A DNA stretch of 36,836 nucleotides from VRUE01 sp036266075 (GCA_036266075.1 DATANV010000012.1:1-36836); one strand, 5' to 3'. Counted from the first letter of the stretch, positions 7,960-14,860 are shown. The notes: generated from the letters alone by a model not told the origin. Made by a program: numbers and translations.

Positions 7960-8041
7960 GGCTTGGGAGTTCCCTTCTTCCAGTTTTTCGGGGGTAGATC
8001 AGGGTCTCCGTCAAACTCGGCCTGGATATAGGGTTGGGAGC

Positions 8042-9001
8042 GTGGCTCGTGCCGTTTCCGTATCCGCCCTGGTATGTCTCCTTCTCCTTTTGGGAACTTC
8101 CCAGCCCGCGCGGGCAGCTGCCCCCGAGGGACCGCAGATCACGGTCTTGGCCCACGCGGGAGTTGAGCTCGGGCAGGACATCATCACTATGAGTCCTAGC
8201 GGAGAATCTCCTCAGACCGTGATCAAGGAGGCTGGTTGGAGCCGGCCATCGTGGTCGGCCGACGGAAGCCTACTGACGTTCGGGGCCTATGGAGAGTGGA
8301 GCGGGGAAGTGGTTGGAGTGGCCGAAGCCAACGGGCCGGGGATCCGTTTCTTCAGGCGCGCCTCACTCGAAGGCGGCGATCCGGTGATGGCGCCAGACGG
8401 ACACACGGTCGCTTATCTGTACAAGGGCTCCATTTGGCTCCTCAACGTCATGTCGGGCTCGGTGCGGCGAGCGAGGCGGCTGCGCACGGAATTCGAACCG
8501 AGTTCGTTCTCTCCAGATGGCTCGAAGCTCGCCGGGACGGTCGGTTGGTTGGGGAGCAGTGCGGTTGCCGTCGACCTGCGCACCGGCCACGTCTCGCTGC
8601 TGGCTCGGGAAGCGTCGGAACCCGTCTATTCACCCGATGGATCGGAAGTGGCCTTCATCCGCTGGAAGAACTGGAGGGCGAGCGCGATCGACGACGGCTC
8701 GCCGCCGATCGACGAGCTGCGGGTCACCCGGGTCGGCACCTTCCCTCGATCGCGGCTCATGCTCCGCGGCCACAAGTTGCTCGCCTGGCCCAGCTGGGAT
8801 CCGTCCGGACAGCGCCTCGCGTTCACCCGCACCCGCGTCGTCGAAAACGGCTACACGGACCCGAAGAAAGGCGATGCGCTCATGGCGATCAACACCGACG
8901 GTACCTGCCTGAAGAGGGTCTACTCCGATCCGGAAACGACGCTCTACGGCTCTGCATGGCAGCCCGGGCCGGGGCGCGAAGCTGGGCCGATCTCCTGCTA
9001 G
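8042..9001 (+). CDS. Secreted TolB-like beta-propeller protein (PD40 repeats)
   Basis: A 319-residue exported protein. The GTG start at 8042 opens a signal peptide (ARAVSVSALVCLLLLLGTS) with a likely cleavage at ARAAA. The mature part has repeated WD40-like PD40 blades, such as SWSADGSLLTFG, SFSPDGSKLAG, VYSPDGSEVAFI and SWDPSGQRLAFT. This is the propeller type seen in TolB and in many Thermoleophilia surface proteins. The ligand is unknown. The frame is open upstream to 7856, but that stretch overlaps the IS remnant and is not credible. It is the only intact large passenger gene of the element, apart from the recombinase, and its role there is unclear. Confidence 0.75.
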   Translation: MARAVSVSALVCLLLLLGTSQPARAAAPEGPQITVLAHAGVELGQDIITMSPSGESPQTVIKEAGWSRPSWSADGSLLTFGAYGEWSGEVVGVAEANGPGIRFFRRASLEGGDPVMAPDGHTVAYLYKGSIWLLNVMSGSVRRARRLRTEFEPSSFSPDGSKLAGTVGWLGSSAVAVDLRTGHVSLLAREASEPVYSPDGSEVAFIRWKNWRASAIDDGSPPIDELRVTRVGTFPRSRLMLRGHKLLAWPSWDPSGQRLAFTRTRVVENGYTDPKKGDALMAINTDGTCLKRVYSDPETTLYGSAWQPGPGREAGPISC

Positions 9002-9368
9002 CTGAGGAAGCGCCGCGTGCACCCGGGCCGCGAGCCCCGGTGAGCTTCGACGTTCGAGCTGCGGTCGGTCTTGACCTCGATCAGGCCGGTCCCGGCGGCC
9101 AGCGCGTCGGGGAGACTCGCCAGATCCTCAAGCCTACGGTGCGACAGGCCGAAGAGCTCTGCCGCCTTGGCCACGTCGACCCCGCGCGGGTCACCTAGCT
9201 GACCCGCCTACACACCTTGTGAACGCCTGAAAGGCCATCCGGGCCCGCCAAGAGGCAGCCGAAGTCCGCCGCCGTCGTTGTCGACGACGACTATGCGGAC
9301 CAGAGTGGAGACCCGCGGACGGCTGCCAGGCCGCCGACGTCGTGCAGGAAGCCGAGGTCGCCGGTGAC
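8998..9368 (-). pseudogene. menD: menD C-terminal remnant
   Basis: Minus-strand frames here spell the C-terminal third of MenD (SEPHCHC synthase, menaquinone synthesis) in broken pieces. VTGDLGFLHDVGGLAAVRG starts at about 9368, then in another frame RIVVVDNDGGG, and then from about 9190 RGVDVAKAAELFGLSHRRLE and LIEVKTDRSSNVEAH, to a stop at 8998-9000. The order and spacing match TGDLxxLHDxxGL and VVNNxGG of MenD, the thiamine-diphosphate binding part. At least two frameshifts and in-frame stops separate the pieces. It is dead. A working menD, if present, is elsewhere in the genome. Confidence 0.75.
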
Positions 9369-9514
9369 GATTCGTGCCTCCCGTACCGCCCGCTCGACCG
9401 CGTCTTTCTTCGCGAAGCTCTCGCCGCCGCCCTCTACCGTAGGGAGAGCTCGAGGATCGTCAGCCGGTCGGGATGGAGGAGCAGGATCTGGGTGAGAACG
9501 GCTCGTTCCGTCAT
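9369..9514 (-). pseudogene. Fragment of a small winged-helix-like gene fused to the menD remnant
   Basis: From ATG 9514 the minus strand reads MTERAVLTQILLLHPDRLTI, stops at 9434, and after a shift continues as GGGESFAKKDAVERAV. This resembles a family of small actinobacterial regulators with the pattern LTxxELxxELxx...FxxRDAVERAVRDL. The likeness ends where the menD piece begins, so two unrelated gene fragments are joined. Family assignment is from memory and tentative. Confidence 0.4.
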
Positions 9515-9557
9515 CTCGTCTTGCTTCGCGGGGAGTCCGCCGCGTCGCGATCCAGGG

Positions 9558-9641
9558 TTGTCACCAGCCAAGGGCATCGCGGCGGCGCTCGGCGTCGCGG
9601 TCTCCGAACTGGCTAAAGCCGCCGAGAGACTCGAAGGCTAG
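9558..9641 (+). pseudogene. C-terminal fragment of an XRE-type helix-turn-helix gene
   Basis: The last 27 codons before TAG at 9639-9641 read LSPAKGIAAALGVAVSELAK, the usual end of an XRE domain (LxxIAxALGVxxSELL). No first half of the domain can be found upstream in any plus frame, because that space is taken by the fragment on the other strand. Its stop overlaps the stop of the toxin-like gene by 2 bp. Confidence 0.45.
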
Positions 9642-10003
9642 TCGCGAAGGCGCCGGTGCGCGACCTCGTAGACGCTTTCGGCATTCGACTCGCGGGGATG
9701 GTGGCGGACGCCGAAAGCGATGTAGCGCAACTGACCGCGACCGGCGACGATCTCCACCTGGAACACCATTCCGAAACGCCCGGCCGGAGGCGGCAGGTAG
9801 ACCTTGAGGCAATGCGGTAGCTCATTGCCTTCGGCGCCCTCTGCTTCGCAGAGGCGCAACTCGTCGCGCGGAATCCCCTCTCCCTCAAAGCGCTTTCGCG
9901 CGGCCCGCGCGGCGTCGGCGCCGGCATCGCTCGCCCGCTCGACATCGAAATCGAACAGGGCGTCGTCAAAGACCGCAGGGGAGGGCGTCCGCCCCTTGGC
10001 CAA
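9638..10003 (-). CDS. Small toxin-like protein, second gene of a TA-like pair
   Basis: A 121-residue protein with a TTG start at 10003, 3 bp after the stop of the preceding small gene. The second half (LPHCLKVYLPPPAGRFGMVF and then LRYIAFGVRHHP...SVYEVAHRRL) has the beta-strand plus final HR-x-Y-like layout seen in RelE/ParE-type toxins, but I cannot name the family. The tight spacing behind an antitoxin-like gene and the position in a mobile element support a toxin role. This is an inference; no catalytic residues were identified. Confidence 0.5.
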   Translation of the reverse strand: MAKGRTPSPAVFDDALFDFDVERASDAGADAARAARKRFEGEGIPRDELRLCEAEGAEGNELPHCLKVYLPPPAGRFGMVFQVEIVAGRGQLRYIAFGVRHHPRESNAESVYEVAHRRLRD

Positions 10004-10006
10004 GTC

Positions 10007-10225
10007 TTACCCCTCGCCGTCAGGCGGGAGGAACGGGCCGTGGTCGGCCTCGAAGGCAGCGAACTCCTCGTCGGTTGCCTCGCGAGCGCCGGCACGCTCA
10101 CGGATGCCCTTCAACGAGGGGGCGGACTCGCGGGTGATGACGAACTCGTCTGCGCCGCGCTCCTCGGTCACGACGAAATCGCCCTCCAGGCCACCGCTGA
10201 CCTTGATGTGAAGCTGCTGCTTCAT
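10007..10225 (-). CDS. Antitoxin-like small protein
   Basis: A 72-residue protein from ATG 10225 (MKQQLHIKVSGG). The segment DFVVTEERGADEFVITRES followed by a helical ATDEEFAAFEADHG and a final PPDGEG resembles small actinobacterial antitoxin-like proteins that end in the same acidic tail. The frame can be extended to ATG 10399, adding 58 codons with lower third-position GC. I prefer 10225 because a -35/-10 pair lies exactly where it would give a leaderless message. It is followed by the toxin-like gene after 3 bp. Confidence 0.5.
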   Translation of the reverse strand: MKQQLHIKVSGGLEGDFVVTEERGADEFVITRESAPSLKGIRERAGAREATDEEFAAFEADHGPFLPPDGEG

Positions 10226-10232
10226 CGCAGAA

Positions 10233-10261
10233 ATCATGGCAAAGCCTGCGGTCAAGGTCAG
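10233..10261 (-). promoter_or_regulatory. Candidate leaderless promoter of the TA-like pair
   Basis: On the minus strand, CTGACC (10261-10256), a 17-bp spacer, CATGAT (10238-10233), then 7 nt to ATG 10225. Spacing is ideal for a sigma-70-type promoter with the start site at the start codon. Both boxes match 4 of 6 consensus bases. Confidence 0.4.
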
Positions 10262-10542
10262 CCCGCCGGCCGAATTCATCACACAGCCGTCACATAAGGG
10301 GTCCAATTTCCCTGCTCGTGCCCCTGTTATAGAGATGGAGCGCAGGTCGATCGAGAAGAAATCGGTGTCCACTTTCGGCTCTCGGGCCTCTGTAGTCATG
10401 GTGGAGCCCTTTCCATTGAAAAAAATGCCGGATCTGGTCGGCTCAAACGACAGATAGGTAGATGCCTGTTTTCGTCGAGAGCCGAGTCGCCGCAAACCGA
10501 GACCGCAGCCGTGCCCTGGTGGCCCGGCGCGTTCCTGGCGAG

Positions 10543-10573
10543 CTTGCCAATCGCTCCGAAGCCGATTGGCAAG
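10543..10573. repeat. Perfect 11-bp hairpin upstream of the replication-relaxation gene
   Basis: CTTGCCAATCG (10543-10553) and CGATTGGCAAG (10563-10573) with a 9-nt loop. There is no T-tract after it. It could be a replication or transfer origin structure, or an operator, because it lies 90 bp before a plasmid-replication-type gene. Confidence 0.6.
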
Positions 10574-10662
10574 GCAGGAGCCTGCGGATTCGGCAATCAG
10601 GGCGCGGAATGGCGACGGGTCGGGCGCACCCGAGTCTCTACCACCAAAGTAGGAGATCGGTG

Positions 10663-12326
10663 ATGGCCGCTAGCTCCTCATTCGGTGGAACTCGCCCCAC
10701 CCGCACTCGCTCCTCAGCTCGGACCCCCGCGCTCTCTGACCTGGACCGTCGCATCCTCGATCTCCTCTCCTTCCTCCGGGTCCTGACCCAGACGCAGCTC
10801 GCCAGTTTGATGTCGCCCGAGATCCAGCCACGAACGCTTCGCTATCGAACCGCCCGCCTCGCCAAGCTCGGCCTCCTCGGGCGAACTCGTCCCTATCGGG
10901 AACGCGGCTCGGCACCGCATCATCTATGGCCGACGCGGAAGGGCGAGGCGATCGCCGAAGGAGGACCACCCCCCCGCGGGGGCGAGCGGCGCGAGCCGAA
11001 TCCGCTCTTCCTCGCCCACGCCGCCGCGATCAGCGAGCTGTATGTGACGCTGAAGACCGGGCTGCCGGAGGACCTGCAGCGCACCGGCTTCGAGCGTGAG
11101 GCGGAAGCACGGGAGGCGTTCCGGGGCTATGACGGCAAAGAGCACGCCGTGGCGCCCGACGCCTGCATTCAGATCGCCGAGGCGGATGGACGCATCCTGC
11201 TCGGCCTGGTCGCGCTTGACCTCGGGACGATGTCAGCCCGCCAGCTCAAAGGGAAGGCCGAGGACTACGGCGAATACGCCGAGCTCGAAGGCTGGCGGCA
11301 GCGCAACGAGTACTGCCCGCCGCTGTTGTTCATCACCACCAGCGAGAAGCGAGCGCACTCGTTCCTCGCCACCTGCGGGCGGGCGGTTGACCAGCAACGG
11401 ATGCTCGTCGCCGCTACCGGTCTGGCGCGGGACATCGACCGTTCGCTGGTCGCGCCGGAGTGGCTCGCGGGCGAGGATGAAAGCGTCGATCTCCTCGCTG
11501 TCCTCCGTGCTGCTCGGCGGCCTTACGACGAAGCCTGCCGGCGCGAGGAGGCAGAGCGACGCGAGAAGACGCCGAACGGGAGCGGCTGCGTTCTGACCCC
11601 GCCGCACTCCGCGAGCACCTGCGGAGGTGGCGTCACCGAGACTGGGGTGCCGGTCGCCTTGGCCCTCTCGCAGCCAAGGGGCTGGAGATCACGCTGGAGC
11701 GAGAGGAGGAGCTGGCCGATGCCGAGCGCCAGGCGCTACTGGCGCTCGGCGCGATGTTCGCCGACCCTTTGCATCTTCGGCTCGCCGAGGGCGAGCCGAG
11801 CGCCGAGCGGCAACCCCTCCTCGACGGACTCGCCGAGCATCAGCGGGTGCGCCAGCTCGAAGAGATCGGGGATCTGGCCCGGCGCTTTGGCGACGGGCCG
11901 GCGTTGCGCAAGGCTCGCGTCGCGTCCCGGGCGGGGGAGCTGCTGGCGGCAGCCGATGTCTCCTGGTTGCGTCAGGAGGCTGCCAATGAGGAGCGGTCCC
12001 GTAGCGAGCAGGAGCGCTTGCGCTCCGATTACCTCGCCTTCCGGGAGGGGCGGGCCCGCCGTCGCTGGAAGTCTCAGCGCCTCGTAACCCGCCTTCGCAA
12101 CGGTCCGGAGACCTTCCTCGAGGAGGTCGACCAAAAGACCCTGCGGTTCTGCCGTTCCTGCGAGGAGGTCGCCTTTCCCGACCCCGAGCGGGCGCGCTAC
12201 GAACGCGGGCGCTACGACGTCGCCTTCCGCTGCCACTTCTGCGACGGCAGGGCGCTCGCGGCGTGGGAGCTTCCGGCGGAAGACGAGGGCGCGACTGTGG
12301 TCGCCGACAAGGAGTTCGAGCTATGA
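10663..12326 (+). pseudogene. Replication-relaxation family protein, broken by a one-base frameshift
   Basis: ATG 10663 follows AGGAG at 10651-10655. The first 302 codons show a winged-helix-like start (LSDLDRRILDLLSFLRVLTQ then RTLRYRTARLAKLGLL) and the middle domain of the Replic_Relax family, which is found in plasmids and integrative elements. At 11568/11569 the frame is lost. One missing base would turn REKT into REKDAERERLRSDP, and the third frame continues the protein to a TGA at 12324-12326. The C-terminal part carries a zinc-finger-like CRSCEE...CHFCDG at about 12150-12250. The lesion is either real decay or a sequencing error; there is no slippery sequence for programmed shifting. 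Confidence 0.75.
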
Positions 12327-12559
12327 GCCCAGGCGCGGGCGATCTTCCGAATCAAGTGCGCAGGGAGGTGCGTCGCATCCTCGACGCCGAGGCGCGCCGC
12401 CTACTCGCCGAACAGCTTGACCGTGATTCGGTCGCGCCCGCGTCCCTGGCCGATCGTCACCGACTTCACCGTGGCGCGAATAAGCCCACGCTGAGCCTCA
12501 AGGCTGAGCCGATCCCAATCCCCCATCGTCACGGTAAGCGTCGAGCCCGCATCCCGTAG
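12323..12559 (+). pseudogene. Start of a truncated gene of unknown function
   Basis: ATG 12323 overlaps the previous stop (ATGA). The first 30 residues are helical and plausible (NQVRREVRRILDAEARRLLA). From about 12401 the frame runs antisense through the end of the recombinase gene and is not credible. It is probably the 5' remnant of the next gene of the replication operon, cut off where the recombinase gene begins. Confidence 0.4.
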
Positions 12560-13753
12560 CTGTTCGTCTCGCTCCCTGGCAGCGTCGCGCGCCTCGCGAA
12601 GTTCGGTTAGCCGTTCCTGCGCCGCCCGCTCGCCCTCGACTCCGGCGAAGGCTCGGATCGCCGCATCGAGGTCGGCCTGTGCCTTCTCATGGGCGGCGGC
12701 CGCCTCGCGCGCGTTCTCCTCGGTTGACGCCTTGCCCTCCTCGTCGGCGAGGCGTTTCTTGGTCGCCTTAACCGCGGCCTCCTCGACCATCTCCGCGCTG
12801 ATCGTCATTCGATGCTTGCAGTCCCCGACCGGCGGGCAGCGATAGAAGGGGTAGGTGCGGCCGTTCTGTTTCTGCGTGCCGACCACCATTCTCGCTCCCT
12901 CGTCGCAGTGCAGCACCCCGAGTCGGGCCAGCAGGCGGTCGGACTTTGGACGCGGGCCGCGCGGGACCTTGTTCCGCTGCACGCGGTCGAACAGCTCGCG
13001 GGGGACGATCGCGTCGTGCGCTGCCGTGTTGACCAGTTTTCCGAAGTGGATCTCGCCGAGATAGAGGCGCGAGGAGAGCATGGACTGGACGCCGTGGTAG
13101 CTGCGCTCGATCCCGTGCTCGCCGAGGAAGGCGCGGATGTCCTTGATCGTCGCCCCTTCGGCTCGCATCTCGAACGCCTTGACCACGATGGGCGCCTCCG
13201 CAGTGGCGACGAGCCGCGCGTCCCCGCCCGACTCCAGCCCCGGCGGAACATCGGGGAAGGGGCAGACCCCGCGGGCGACGGCACTCGCCTGGGCCTCGGC
13301 GGTGCGCTCCCCGACCGAGCGGCGGTAATACTCGGCGAAGGCGCCCATCATCGTGCCGGACAGCCACTGCGCCGCGGTCTTTTCCGAGACGGCGCCGTAG
13401 TCGACCGCCAGGACTTCGCCGCCGGCAGCCTCGACCCGCGAGACGACTTCGCCCTGGACACGCAGGCTGCGGACGAGCCGGTCGAAGTAGCCGACGATCA
13501 GCACGCTTGCCTTGCCGGCCTCGATCGCTTCGATCGCCTCCCGTAGACCGCGGCGCTCCTCCAGCGGCTTGCCGCCGGAAACGTCGATTTCGTCTGCCGT
13601 GCTCTTCAGCGTCAGGCCCTGTCGCTCGCAGGTCTCCTTGATCCGGGCGAGCTGGTCGTGCGGCGAGACGAAGGAGTCCTCGCGGCCCGGTTTCTTGCCG
13701 CGCTGCTTGCGCTCAGAGACTCGGATGATGCCGATGGCTGCTCGCGCTGCCAT
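12401..13753 (-). CDS. Large serine recombinase (integrase)
   Basis: A 450-residue site-specific recombinase. The N-terminal resolvase domain has the catalytic serine at residue 13 (IIRVSERKQ) and later motifs VGYFDRLVRS and the TMMGAFAEYYRR helix. The recombinase domain follows (ARGVCPFPDVPPG through LYLGEIHFGK), then a zinc-ribbon region and a long coiled coil (about residues 325-405). The ribbon is reduced: LHCDEG keeps only one of the usual Cys pair, while YRCPPVGDC remains. Start ATG 13753 is 7 nt after a perfect TATAAT. The gene lies 20 bp from the right attachment core and reads away from the orphan bcp 5' end, so it is the likely integrase of the element. Transposase activity is less likely because the site is a specific gene. 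Confidence 0.92.
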   Translation of the reverse strand: MAARAAIGIIRVSERKQRGKKPGREDSFVSPHDQLARIKETCERQGLTLKSTADEIDVSGGKPLEERRGLREAIEAIEAGKASVLIVGYFDRLVRSLRVQGEVVSRVEAAGGEVLAVDYGAVSEKTAAQWLSGTMMGAFAEYYRRSVGERTAEAQASAVARGVCPFPDVPPGLESGGDARLVATAEAPIVVKAFEMRAEGATIKDIRAFLGEHGIERSYHGVQSMLSSRLYLGEIHFGKLVNTAAHDAIVPRELFDRVQRNKVPRGPRPKSDRLLARLGVLHCDEGARMVVGTQKQNGRTYPFYRCPPVGDCKHRMTISAEMVEEAAVKATKKRLADEEGKASTEENAREAAAAHEKAQADLDAAIRAFAGVEGERAAQERLTELREARDAARERDEQLRDAGSTLTVTMGDWDRLSLEAQRGLIRATVKSVTIGQGRGRDRITVKLFGE

Positions 13754-13760
13754 TACTGCA

Positions 13761-13766
13761 ATTATA
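13761..13766 (-). promoter_or_regulatory. Perfect -10 box (TATAAT) of the recombinase gene
   Basis: On the minus strand TATAAT ends 7 nt before ATG 13753, so the message is probably leaderless. The -35 region falls at about 13784-13789, on the host side of the attachment core, so the promoter straddles the junction. No good -35 match was seen. Confidence 0.55.
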
Positions 13767-13773
13767 GCTCATC

Positions 13774-13781
13774 GTGTCGGC
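13774..13781. other. Right attachment core (attR) at the orphan bcp 5' fragment
   Basis: GTGTCGGC, the same 8 bases and the same codons as at 7656-7663. Right of it is host bcp 5' sequence; left of it is the recombinase promoter. TGCAATTAT occurs at 13757-13765 and at 7682-7690, so it would flank the core in the circular form, at 8 and 18 nt. Confidence 0.7.
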
Positions 13782-13895
13782 ACGGGGATAGAAGTAGAGG
13801 ACGACGGTCTGGCCGCGCAGCTCGGAGAGCGTCAGCTCGGCGCCGTCCTGGTCGGGCAGCGTGAAGTCGGGGGCGGCTTCGCCGGCTTCGAGCAT
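13774..13895 (-). pseudogene. bcp: Orphan 5' fragment of the host bcp gene
   Basis: ATG 13895 starts MLEAGEAAPDFTLPDQDGAE, the normal N-terminus of a Bcp peroxiredoxin, and continues to YFYPRADT. The likeness stops there, just before the catalytic cysteine motif, and the frame ends at 13713 inside the recombinase gene. It has host-like high GC. It lies 7 bp after the stop of the 111-residue gene upstream, so bcp was the last gene of that operon. The missing remainder matches the GC-rich part of the gene at 7304-7655. Confidence 0.85.
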
Positions 13896-13902
13896 CGAGG
13901 CG

Positions 13903-14238
13903 CTAGTCCTCGCGGCCCGGCTCTTGGCCGTCCTCGTCCTCGTCCAGCTCGTCGTCGCCCTGCTCCAGCGCGGTCGCCGAGATCGAGCCGCCCGAGCCCG
14001 GGTGGTAGTGGGTCTGGAACTCCTCGAGGGCGCGGTCGCGGCGGTCCTCGTCGACCGGCACGTCATCGGAGATCCGCACCCAATCGGCGCCCTCGTAGTC
14101 CTCCATGTTGAAGACCTCCTGGTCGAGCGAGGTCGAGTCGTCGACCACGACCAGCACCTCGGTCTGCGGATTGAAGTAGGTCCCGGGCTGCATCAGCAGC
14201 TCCTCGACCTCGTACAGGTTCTCCCGCTCGGCGGCCAT
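13903..14238 (-). CDS. Conserved acidic protein of unknown function
   Basis: A 111-residue protein, very acidic at its C-terminus (DDELDEDEDGQ). The start MAAERENLYEVEELLMQPGT and the core TEVLVVVDDSTSLDQEVF are well-formed coding sequence. I do not recognise a named family. It is preceded by another small gene in the same direction (gap 10 bp) and followed by the orphan bcp fragment 7 bp later, so the three were one operon before the element inserted. Confidence 0.7.
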   Translation of the reverse strand: MAAERENLYEVEELLMQPGTYFNPQTEVLVVVDDSTSLDQEVFNMEDYEGADWVRISDDVPVDEDRRDRALEEFQTHYHPGSGGSISATALEQGDDELDEDEDGQEPGRED

Positions 14239-14248
14239 CGAACCGATC

Positions 14249-14698
14249 CTACAAAGCCGTGAGCTGGCGTTCCGTCTCGCGCTCGACGTCGAGCGGTTGC
14301 TCGCCGCGGCGCATCCGTCGTTCGTTGCCTGCGATCACCAGCTGGCGCACCTCCTCGCGCAGCTTCTCGTCGATCCCGGGGCCGGCCGCACCGGGGGCAT
14401 CGAGCAGCCGGGCGACCTCGGCCTCGACGTCGATCGGCGGCTCGCCACGCTGCCGCCGCCGGTAGGACTTGGCCTCCAGCATCTGCCGCGCCTCGGCCTC
14501 CTGCAGGGCGCGGTCGACCGGCGGCGCGGGCTGCGCCAGCCGGCTCGGCGGCAGCTCCTGCTCGATCGCGAAGGGCCCCTTGCCGAGTCCCTGCCAGGCC
14601 GGTCCCGAACGGGCAAAGGCGGTGGCGGCGACAGGCAGGGCGATGAGCGTTATCGCGACCAACACGTAACCCGACTGCAGATCGATCAGCGCCACCAT
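14249..14698 (-). CDS. Membrane-anchored protein of unknown function
   Basis: A 149-residue protein when started at ATG 14698 (MVALIDLQSGYVLVAITLIA). One hydrophobic helix spans about residues 9-29 and is followed by a long charged helical region, with repeated RRxxRGExPxDVExE patterns at about 80 and 130. A start at 14743 would add 15 basic residues and is less likely. The function is unknown. It is the first gene of the short operon that ended in bcp. Confidence 0.65.
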   Translation of the reverse strand: MVALIDLQSGYVLVAITLIALPVAATAFARSGPAWQGLGKGPFAIEQELPPSRLAQPAPPVDRALQEAEARQMLEAKSYRRRQRGEPPIDVEAEVARLLDAPGAAGPGIDEKLREEVRQLVIAGNERRMRRGEQPLDVERETERQLTAL

Positions 14699-14808
14699 GC
14701 ACCCAGGGTAGCCCCCTCTTCGCCGGCGGGCCGAAAAGCTCACTCCAAGCGGAGTTTTCGGTCCGCTGGCCGCGATTGCGGTTCGCTATCCGCTACCCTT
14801 CGCACTGG

Positions 14809-14824
14809 TTGACTGACCAGTCAA
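14809..14824. promoter_or_regulatory. Palindromic operator upstream of acyl-CoA dehydrogenase
   Basis: TTGACTG-AC-CAGTCAA is a perfect inverted repeat with 7-bp arms, 37 bp before the GTG at 14861. Its first half also looks like a -35 box. Such sites are typical operators of TetR-family regulators of fatty acid or aromatic acid degradation. The regulator is not identified. Confidence 0.65.
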
Positions 14825-14860
14825 TCGGCCTCTCCCACCGAGATAAAGGAGCTTCGAGCA

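Larger units (their letters stand above)
10226..10662. other. Intergenic or uncertain segment upstream of the TA-like pair
   Basis: Bases 10226-10399 are an open minus-strand extension of the antitoxin-like gene with unusual Cys-rich coding (DPLCDGCVMN). Bases 10400-10460 are AT-rich with a run of A around 10420, a likely promoter area. Bases 10543-10573 form a perfect hairpin. The AGGAG at 10651-10655 is the ribosome site of the replication-relaxation gene. I see no further convincing gene. Confidence 0.5.
7656..13773. mobile_element. About 6.1-kb integrated element in bcp, with serine recombinase
   Basis: The ends are defined by GTGTCGGC, present at 7656-7663 and again at 13774-13781, at matching codons of the two bcp parts. 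The recombinase gene lies 20 bp inside the right end. The interior has mixed base composition, gene fragments, an IS remnant, a toxin-antitoxin-like pair and a replication-relaxation gene. This is the content of a decayed integrative plasmid or conjugative element. Nothing encoding conjugation, capsid or primase functions was found. The crossover may be anywhere in the 8 shared bases. The boundaries are inferred from the split gene, not from an empty site. Confidence 0.8.

Noticed and set aside
11560..11580. Programmed frameshift in the replication-relaxation gene
   Set aside because: No slippery heptamer or downstream stem is evident; a simple one-base loss explains it.
12812..13546. 244-codon plus-strand frame
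   Set aside because: Antisense to the serine recombinase; the recombinase frame has all expected motifs.
7656..13773. Prophage
   Set aside because: No capsid, portal, terminase, tail or lysis gene can be found; the size and content fit a small integrative element better.
7304..13895. Two independent bcp paralogues, one truncated by chance
   Set aside because: The break in both lies at the same codons, the core sequence is shared and a recombinase sits at the junction. The split-gene reading explains all three facts at once.
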